DNA of 49,415 nt from Sphingopyxis sp. (GTDB lineage: Bacteria > Pseudomonadota > Alphaproteobacteria > Sphingomonadales > Sphingomonadaceae): contig JAEMRT010000030.1 in NCBI GenBank assembly GCA_016463225.1, positions 1-49,415 on the forward strand. The letters run 5' to 3'. The notes beneath the pieces were generated by a model. The model made no database searches. It had not been told where the DNA came from and saw only the letters and a program-made list of their open reading frames with translations. The position numbers were made by a program, and so were the translations under genes. This document shows, piece by piece, positions 43,574 through 49,415 of the stretch (positions are counted from its first letter, which is position 1; each line of letters begins with the position of its first letter).

Positions 43574-44355
43574 ATTGTCTGGTTCCGTTGGTTATAGAGG
43601 TGCATCAACCCGTTGAGCGTGAGGTCGGGTTCGATGCGGTCGAACAGATGTGCCTGTTCCTGAAACAAGGTTGCAAGGCCGCCCGTCGCGATGACGGTGA
43701 TTGGCTTGCCGATTTCGGCTTTCATTCGCCCTATTAGGCCTTCCATCATCGATACATAACCCCAATAGACGCCGATCAGCATCTGGCTCTCGGTGGTGCG
43801 GCCGATGACGCTGGTCGTGGCGGGCGCTTCAATCGCGATCCGCGGCAGCTTCGCGGCGGCCGCAACGAGTGCTTCGAGCGACAGGTTCACACCGGGCGCG
43901 ATAATCCCGCCCAGATAGGCGCCATCGGAACCGATATGATCGAGCGTCGTCGCGGTCCCGAAACTGATGACCAGCTTGTCCTTGCCCGGCTCGACCGCCT
44001 GCGCGGCGATCGCGTTGACGGCGCGGTCGGCGCCAACCGAGCGCGGCTCGTCGACCTTGAGCGCGATGCCCCAGGTGACCGGCTCGCGCCCGGCGACGAG
44101 CGCATCGACGCCGAAATATTTGACCGCGAGCAGTTGCAGATTGTGGAGCGCGCGTGGCACCACGGTCGAAATGATCACGGCGTCGACCTGGGCGCGGTCA
44201 TGCCCCTCGATCCGCAGCAACTGGTCGAGCCACACCATATACTCATCGGCGGTGCGGCGGTCGTCGGTCGCGATGCGCCAGCGCGCGAGCAACGCGGCGC
44301 CGTGGAACAGCGCGAATTTGGCATTGGTGTTGCCGACATCGATCGCGAGCAGCAT
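43570..44355 (-). CDS. coaX: type III pantothenate kinase
   Basis: This 261-residue ASKHA-fold kinase phosphorylates pantothenate in the first step of CoA synthesis. [17 protein letters not shown] is the phosphate-1 motif, [11 protein letters not shown] the catalytic Asp region, and [13 protein letters not shown] and [11 protein letters not shown] the later family motifs. Type III enzymes resist CoA feedback and do not use the CoaA fold. It starts at the birA stop and overlaps rnj by four bases. Confidence 0.95.
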   Translation of the reverse strand: MLLAIDVGNTNAKFALFHGAALLARWRIATDDRRTADEYMVWLDQLLRIEGHDRAQVDAVIISTVVPRALHNLQLLAVKYFGVDALVAGREPVTWGIALKVDEPRSVGADRAVNAIAAQAVEPGKDKLVISFGTATTLDHIGSDGAYLGGIIAPGVNLSLEALVAAAAKLPRIAIEAPATTSVIGRTTESQMLIGVYWGYVSMMEGLIGRMKAEIGKPITVIATGGLATLFQEQAHLFDRIEPDLTLNGLMHLYNQRNQTI

Positions 44356-45159
44356 CTATCTTTCTTCCTCGACCGGGCGACGCAGTTCGACATCGCCAGC
44401 ATGCACCAGCATGGTCTCCCCGCCCGCCACGCGCAAGCGCAGCGCGCCGTCCTCGGCCAGACCGTCAAATGTTCCGTCGATGCCCTTTTCGGACACGCGC
44501 AGCGGCGTGCCGAGCGGATGCGCCAGCGGCAGCCATGTGCGGACGATACTCGCCACCCCCTCTTGCCGCCAGGTCCACAGCGCATCGATCATCGCGATAC
44601 CCAGCGCGCCCGCGAAATGATCGCGGTCGAGCACAGCGCCTTTGCAGGCCAGCGTCGCGGTCGGCCGATCGGGCAAGTCAGGTGCCGCGACCAGATTGAC
44701 CCCGATCCCGATCACCACCGAATTGCCCGTGCGCTCCATCAATATCCCGGCGCATTTCGCGCCATCGATCAGCAGGTCGTTCGGCCATTTGAGCTGAGCT
44801 TCGATGTTCGGCGCGAGCGCGGCGACCGTCTTGGCCAGCGCGACCCCCGCAACCAGCGCCAGCGTTGCTGCCGACGGATCGCCGATCGTCAAATGAACGA
44901 CGGTCGAGCCCATGAAATTGCCCTGCCCGTCATTCCAGCCGCGGCCCAGTCGCCCGCGTCCGGCGGTCTGGCGATCAGCGACCAGCCAATGGCCTTCGCC
45001 GATATGCTCGCCGCCGGCCAGCCGCGCCAGCAGGTCGGCGTTGGTCGAACCTGTCTGCGCTAACCGCTCGATCGGCGGGATCAGAACAGCACCGCGGCGG
45101 CGCTCGCCGAAACGACTGCGAGCATCGGGATGAAGAGATAACCGATCACCGACAGCCAC
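44356..45159 (-). CDS. birA: biotin--[acetyl-CoA-carboxylase] ligase
   Basis: This protein attaches biotin to acetyl-CoA carboxylase and related carboxylases via biotinyl-AMP. Motifs are QTGSTNADLL near the N-terminus, ADRQTAGRGRLGRGW (biotin/ATP loop), KWPNDLLIDGAKCAGILME and VIGIGVNL. There is no N-terminal DNA-binding domain, so it is the monofunctional form. The start is unclear: family similarity begins at about 45080, yet the only usual in-frame start is the GTG at 45159 inside nuoN. A CTG at 45084 overlapping the nuoN stop is the other option. Confidence 0.9.
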   Translation of the reverse strand: MAVGDRLSLHPDARSRFGERRRGAVLIPPIERLAQTGSTNADLLARLAGGEHIGEGHWLVADRQTAGRGRLGRGWNDGQGNFMGSTVVHLTIGDPSAATLALVAGVALAKTVAALAPNIEAQLKWPNDLLIDGAKCAGILMERTGNSVVIGIGVNLVAAPDLPDRPTATLACKGAVLDRDHFAGALGIAMIDALWTWRQEGVASIVRTWLPLAHPLGTPLRVSEKGIDGTFDGLAEDGALRLRVAGGETMLVHAGDVELRRPVEEER

Positions 45160-46514
45160 AAAGCACTTGCAGTGATCACCGCATCTTCGACGATGGCGCC
45201 CCCGCCCGCCGGGATTTCGGTGTCCGATTTATCGTCGAAATACATCGTCTTGATGATCGCGATATAATAGAATGCCCCGATCACCGACGCGACGATACCC
45301 GCGACCGCAAGCGGCACGAGGTTCGCGTTGACCGCAGCCTCGAACACCAGATATTTCGGCCAGAAACCGAACAGCGGCGGGATGCCGGCCAGGCTGAACA
45401 GGAACACCGCCATGGCGGCGGCGAGGCCCGGGCGGCGTTGCGACAGGCCCGCGAGCGCCGGGATGCTCTCGATCTGGTTGCCAGCGGCGTCGCGCAATTG
45501 CAGCACGACAAGGAAAGCGCCGAGCGTCGTCACGACATAGACAAGCAGGTAGGTCAGCACGCCCTCGACTCCCTGCTGCGTTCCAGCGGCAAGGCCGACG
45601 AGCATGAAGCCGACATTGTTGATCGACGAATAAGCAAGCAGCCGCTTGATATTCTTCTGCCCGATCGCGCCGACGGCGCCGAGGATGATCGAGGCGAGTG
45701 CGAGGAAGATGATGATCTGTTGCCAAGCGCCGACTGCGGGGCCCATCGCGTCGATGACGACGCGCGTCATCAGCGCCATCGCTGCCACTTTCGGCGCGCT
45801 GGCAAAGAAGGTTGTCACCGGGGTCGGCGCGCCTTCATAAACGTCGGGGGTCCACATGTGGAACGGCACGGCGCTAATCTTGAAGCCAAGACCCGCGAGC
45901 ACAAACACGATGCCAAAGATCAGCCCGATGTTCATCTCGCCGCCCATGCGCGCAGCAATGCCGGTGAAGTCGGTGGTGCCGGTAAAGCCGTAGAGCAGCG
46001 AGATGCCGTAGAGCAGCATGCCCGACGCGAGCGCGCCGAGGACAAAATATTTGAGCCCCGCCTCGCTCGACCGTTCGTCGGTGCGCATGAAGCTGGCGAG
46101 GACATAGGCCGCGAGGCTGTTGAGTTCGAGCCCGACATAAAGCGTCATCAGGTCGCGCGACGACGCCATGATGCCCATGCCGAGCGCCGCGAACAGGATC
46201 AGCACCGGATATTCGGCGCGCATGCTGCCGGTGAAAAAACGCGGCGCGATGATGATGCAGATAAAGCTCGCGGCATAGATCAGCAGCTTGGCGAAGCCGC
46301 CGAAGCTGTCGACCGACAGCGTGCCGGAAAAGACCGTTGCATTGACGCCGAACAGCGCGACGACAGCCGCTGCCGCTGCTGCCAGCGTCAGCAGCGCGCT
46401 GAGCTGGTAGATACCGACCTGCCGATCGCCCATGAAGGTGCCCAGCATCAGCGTGATGAGCCCGCCGATCGTCAGGATCAGTTCGGGCCAGATGAGTGCG
46501 AGATCGGCGGTCAT
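45081..46514 (-). CDS. nuoN: NADH-quinone oxidoreductase subunit N
   Basis: This 477-residue antiporter-like membrane subunit of respiratory complex I has about 14 hydrophobic helices. The conserved pump-module stretches are [41 protein letters not shown] (with the discontinuous helix and Lys) and [18 protein letters not shown]. It translocates protons in the membrane arm when NADH is oxidised. Its ATG overlaps the nuoM stop by four bases. Confidence 0.96.
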   Translation of the reverse strand: MTADLALIWPELILTIGGLITLMLGTFMGDRQVGIYQLSALLTLAAAAAAVVALFGVNATVFSGTLSVDSFGGFAKLLIYAASFICIIIAPRFFTGSMRAEYPVLILFAALGMGIMASSRDLMTLYVGLELNSLAAYVLASFMRTDERSSEAGLKYFVLGALASGMLLYGISLLYGFTGTTDFTGIAARMGGEMNIGLIFGIVFVLAGLGFKISAVPFHMWTPDVYEGAPTPVTTFFASAPKVAAMALMTRVVIDAMGPAVGAWQQIIIFLALASIILGAVGAIGQKNIKRLLAYSSINNVGFMLVGLAAGTQQGVEGVLTYLLVYVVTTLGAFLVVLQLRDAAGNQIESIPALAGLSQRRPGLAAAMAVFLFSLAGIPPLFGFWPKYLVFEAAVNANLVPLAVAGIVASVIGAFYYIAIIKTMYFDDKSDTEIPAGGGAIVEDAVITASALWLSVIGYLFIPMLAVVSASAAAVLF

Positions 46515-48064
46515 TGGACGCCTCCCGCATGGCTCGATCCGTGGGCGGCTTCACCATGCGGCTTGGCAGGCTTCGCTTTGCCAGCGGCAAGGTGGGCATC
46601 GCCCGCGGGCTTGGCCGGTGCCAGACGCGCGACCACCGTCGTCACGTCGCCGCGCATCGGCGCGAGGAAGCTTTCGGGATAGACGCCCATCCACAGCGCC
46701 ACGGCGGCCAGCGGCACCATGATCGTCCATTCGCGCGCGTTGAGGTCGGGCATCGCCTTCACATCGTCCTTGGTCAGTTCGCCGAACACGACGCGGCGGT
46801 AGAGATAGAGCATATATGCGGCGCCGAGGATGATCCCGGTGGTGCACACAAAGGCGACCCAGCTCGAGGCTTCATAGATGCCCGCGAGGCTCAGGAATTC
46901 GCCGACAAAGCCGCTGGTGCCCGGCAGGCCGATCGATGCCATGGTGAACAGCATGAAGAACAAAGCATAGGCCGGCATGTTCACCGCGAGCCCGCCATAA
47001 CGGTCGATCTCGCGCGTGTGCAGCCGGTCGTAGATCACGCCGACGCAGAAGAAGAGCGCCGCCGAGACGACGCCATGGCTGAGCATGATGATCAGCGCGC
47101 CCTCGATGCCCTGCTGGTTGAAAGCGAACAGGCCCGCGGTGACAATCGCCATGTGCGCGACCGACGAATAGGCGATCAGCTTTTTCATGTCGCTCTGCGC
47201 CAGCGCGACGAGGCTGGTGTAAACCACCGCGATCATCGACAGGCCGAACACGATCCACATCAACTGTCCCGACGCATCGGGGAACATCGGCATCATGAAG
47301 CGGATGAAGCCATACGCACCGAGTTTCAGCAGCACGCCGGCGAGGATCATCGAGCCCGCGGTCGGCGCCTGCACGTGCGCGTCGGGAAGCCAGGTGTGGA
47401 CGGGCCACATCGGCATCTTGACCGCGAGGCTGGCGAAGAAGGCGAGCCACAGCCAAGTCTGCATCTCGACCGGGAAGTCGTAATTAAGCAGCGTGGGGAT
47501 GTCGGTCGTCCCCGCTTCGGCGATCATCGCGATCATCGCAACCAGCATCAGCACCGACCCGAGCAGCGTGTAGAGGAAGAATTTATACGCCGCATATTTG
47601 CGGTTCGCGCCGCCCCAAATGCCGATGATGAAGTACATCGGGATCAGCCCGGCTTCGAAGAAGATGTAGAACAGCAAAAGATCCTGCGCGCAGAACACGC
47701 CGATCATGATGGTTTCCATGATCAGGAACATCGCCATGTAGAGGCCGACGCGTTGCTTGATCACGTCCCAGCTGGCGAGAATGCAGAGCGGCATCAGGAA
47801 GACACTGAGCATGATGAGCATCAGCGCCATGCCGTCGATGCCAAGCGCCCAGCTGAAGCGCCCGAACAGGTCGGCGCGTTCGGTGAACTGCCACTGCGGC
47901 CCGCCGATGTCGAACTGCGCCCACATCACACAGCCGAGAACGAAGGTCACCAGCGTCGCGCCGAGCGCAACCCAGCGCGCCGTCTTGTCGCCGACGAACA
48001 GGCAAGCAATGGCGGCGACCGCGGGAACCGCCAGCATCAGCGAAAGGATCGGAAAGCCGCTCAC
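46511..48064 (-). CDS. nuoM: NADH-quinone oxidoreductase subunit M
   Basis: This 517-residue antiporter-like complex I subunit shows [33 protein letters not shown] (conserved Glu), [29 protein letters not shown] (conserved Lys) and [16 protein letters not shown]. The C-terminal tail is Lys/Ala/His-rich ([19 protein letters not shown]), somewhat longer than usual. It overlaps nuoL and nuoN by four bases at each end, as in the conserved nuo operon. Confidence 0.96.
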   Translation of the reverse strand: MSGFPILSLMLAVPAVAAIACLFVGDKTARWVALGATLVTFVLGCVMWAQFDIGGPQWQFTERADLFGRFSWALGIDGMALMLIMLSVFLMPLCILASWDVIKQRVGLYMAMFLIMETIMIGVFCAQDLLLFYIFFEAGLIPMYFIIGIWGGANRKYAAYKFFLYTLLGSVLMLVAMIAMIAEAGTTDIPTLLNYDFPVEMQTWLWLAFFASLAVKMPMWPVHTWLPDAHVQAPTAGSMILAGVLLKLGAYGFIRFMMPMFPDASGQLMWIVFGLSMIAVVYTSLVALAQSDMKKLIAYSSVAHMAIVTAGLFAFNQQGIEGALIIMLSHGVVSAALFFCVGVIYDRLHTREIDRYGGLAVNMPAYALFFMLFTMASIGLPGTSGFVGEFLSLAGIYEASSWVAFVCTTGIILGAAYMLYLYRRVVFGELTKDDVKAMPDLNAREWTIMVPLAAVALWMGVYPESFLAPMRGDVTTVVARLAPAKPAGDAHLAAGKAKPAKPHGEAAHGSSHAGGVQ

Positions 48065-49415
48065 AGGAACTTCACCATGGCCCAGCTGGCCAAGCCGACA
48101 AGCCCGAGCAGCATCACAAACGCATATCCATAAACATAACCCGATTGCAGCCGCACCGCGAGCCGCGTGCCCCCCTGAACGAGCGCCGCCACGCCATCGG
48201 GGCCGAAGCGGTCGATGGTCTGCTCATCGCCGCGCTTCCAGAAGAAGCGGCCGATCGCAAAGGCGGGCTTCACGAACACGATGTTGTACAGCTCGTCGAA
48301 ATACCATTTGTTGAACAGGAACTGGTGCAGCAGCCCGAACTGCGCGACGAAACGGGCCGGCAGCGTGGTGTTGCGGATATAGCTGTTCCACGCAAGGAAC
48401 AGCCCGATCGCCATCACAGTGAACGGTGTCCACTTCACCCACAACGGCACCTCGTGCGCGGCGTGCATCAGATGTTCGTCGAACGCGATGCTGCCGTTCC
48501 AGAAGGCCAGCCCCTCTTCAGGATAGATGAACTGGTGGTGGAAGGCGATGCCCGCGAACACCGCGCCGATCGACAGCAGGATCAGCGGGATCAGCATTGA
48601 AATCGGGCTTTCGTGCGGTTTGTAACCCGCGGTGCCATCGCCATGCGCGGCGTGATGATGATCATCATGGCCATGATCGTCATGCCCATGGCCGTGATCG
48701 TCGTGGACCGCATGCTGGATATGCTCGCTCTGTTCCCAGCGCGCCTTGCCATGGAAGGTCAGGAAGACGAGGCGCCACGAATAGAAGCTGGTGAGGAAGG
48801 CGACGAAAATGCCGACCCAGAAGGCGACAACGCCGCCGCCCCCGCTCGCGAACGCCGCTTCGAGGATGCCGTCCTTCGAATAGAAGCCGGCAAAACCCGC
48901 GACGCCTGCGATACCGACGCCGGTGATCGCCAGCGTGCCGAGCATCATCGCCCAATAGGTGATCGGGATCGATTTCCGCAGCGCGCCATAAAAACGCATG
49001 TCCTGTTCATGGTGCATCGCGTGGATGACCGAACCGGCGCCAAGGAACAGCAAAGCCTTGAAGAAGGCGTGCGTGAACAGGTGGAACATCGCGGCGCCAT
49101 AGGCGCCCGCGCCTGCGGCCATGAACATGTAGCCAAGCTGCGAGCAGGTCGAATAAGCGATAACGCGCTTGATGTCCCACTGCGTCGTCGCGACGGTCGC
49201 CGCGAAGAAGCAGGTTGCGGCGCCGACGAACATCACGACGCCCTGCGCGATCGGCGCGGTATCGAACATTGGCGACAGGCGGCACACCATGAAAACGCCC
49301 GCGGTGACCATCGTCGCCGCGTGGATCAGCGCCGATACCGGGGTCGGGCCTTCCATGGCATCGGGAAGCCAGGTGTGCAGGCCAAGCTGCGCCGACTTGC
49401 CCATCGCGCCGATGA
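48061..49415 (-). CDS. nuoL: NADH-quinone oxidoreductase subunit L (5' part beyond the window)
   Basis: About 451 C-terminal residues of the largest antiporter-like complex I subunit are present; the frame runs open off the window edge, and the first residues read [37 protein letters not shown]. The conserved pump helices [18 protein letters not shown] and [24 protein letters not shown] follow. A loop between helices carries a His/Asp-rich insert (about 48645-48715) of the form [18 protein letters not shown]. The C-terminal lateral-helix region is present. The start codon lies outside the window. Confidence 0.95.
   Translation of the reverse strand, partial: IGAMGKSAQLGLHTWLPDAMEGPTPVSALIHAATMVTAGVFMVCRLSPMFDTAPIAQGVVMFVGAATCFFAATVATTQWDIKRVIAYSTCSQLGYMFMAAGAGAYGAAMFHLFTHAFFKALLFLGAGSVIHAMHHEQDMRFYGALRKSIPITYWAMMLGTLAITGVGIAGVAGFAGFYSKDGILEAAFASGGGGVVAFWVGIFVAFLTSFYSWRLVFLTFHGKARWEQSEHIQHAVHDDHGHGHDDHGHDDHHHAAHGDGTAGYKPHESPISMLIPLILLSIGAVFAGIAFHHQFIYPEEGLAFWNGSIAFDEHLMHAAHEVPLWVKWTPFTVMAIGLFLAWNSYIRNTTLPARFVAQFGLLHQFLFNKWYFDELYNIVFVKPAFAIGRFFWKRGDEQTIDRFGPDGVAALVQGGTRLAVRLQSGYVYGYAFVMLLGLVGLASWAMVKFL

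Noticed and set aside
45438..46682. Plus-strand open frame of 414 codons opposite nuoN
   Set aside because: Its composition (many Arg, His, Asp) and lack of motifs mark it as a shadow of nuoN.
46496..48133. Plus-strand open frame of 545 codons opposite nuoM
   Set aside because: It is an antisense shadow typical of GC-rich DNA; the His/Arg/Asp-rich translation has no family pattern, while nuoM is unmistakable.

Overview
The window reads as core chromosome of a GC-rich alphaproteobacterium of the order Sphingomonadales, most likely close to Sphingopyxis. The evidence is the dusB-ntrB-ntrC-ntrY-ntrX-hfq-hflX order, a double-domain Hfq, a fused IspDF, the nuoL-M-N/birA/coaX/rnj/DUF1467 order, and promoters of the Caulobacter type (TTGAC-like box, 10-15 bases, GCTA-box). 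The genus is an inference; the class is firm. I see no insertion sequence, prophage, CRISPR array or integrase.

Layout. 1-3.3 kb: a large autotransporter (minus). 3.6 kb: tRNA-Ser. 3.8-6.8 kb: three overlapping envelope genes (MltB-type lytic transglycosylase, RlpA with SPOR domain, D,D-carboxypeptidase). 6.9-11.8 kb: tmk, holB, metG, tatD, an MBL hydrolase and a 58-residue membrane protein. 11.9-12.7 kb: mazG. 12.7-21.9 kb (minus): dusB, two NtrB/NtrC-type two-component systems, tandem Hfq and HflX. 22.0-23.7 kb: ispDF and cinA. 23.7-25.1 kb (minus): a Coq10/RatA START protein and lipA. 25.2-26.4 kb: carbonic anhydrase and an unknown membrane protein. 26.4-29.2 kb (minus): ettA, a thioesterase and a lipocalin-like protein. 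29.3-33.5 kb: secreted M28 and M20 peptidases, an alanine-rich lipoprotein with its own promoter and terminator, tRNA-Pro, a frameshifted small exported protein, and tRNA-Ile2/Met(CAT). 33.5-36.9 kb: a polysaccharide deacetylase, a histidine-kinase-like protein with a degenerate ATPase domain, and an Lrp/AsnC regulator. 37.0-41.7 kb: a repeat-rich periplasmic protein, an Hpt-like protein without its histidine, a large membrane-anchored coiled-coil protein, and a GNAT acetyltransferase. 41.7-49.4 kb (minus): the end of the complex I operon (nuoL partial, nuoM, nuoN), then birA, coaX, rnj and a DUF1467 protein.

How the genes fit together. The region joins cell-wall remodelling, DNA replication and translation supply, nitrogen signalling and post-transcriptional control, cofactor synthesis (isoprenoids, lipoate, CoA, biotinylation) and respiration. 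Gene packing is tight, with many ATGA/GTGA overlaps and two convergent gene pairs whose ends overlap.

I do not see a clear, wholly new defence or mobile system. The best candidates for follow-up are the tandem Hfq, a GCTA promoter box set at a fixed distance from several start codons (possible leaderless mRNAs), the Hpt-like/coiled-coil divergent pair, NtrX without the GAFTGA loop, the frameshifted secreted protein, and the alanine-rich lipoprotein.
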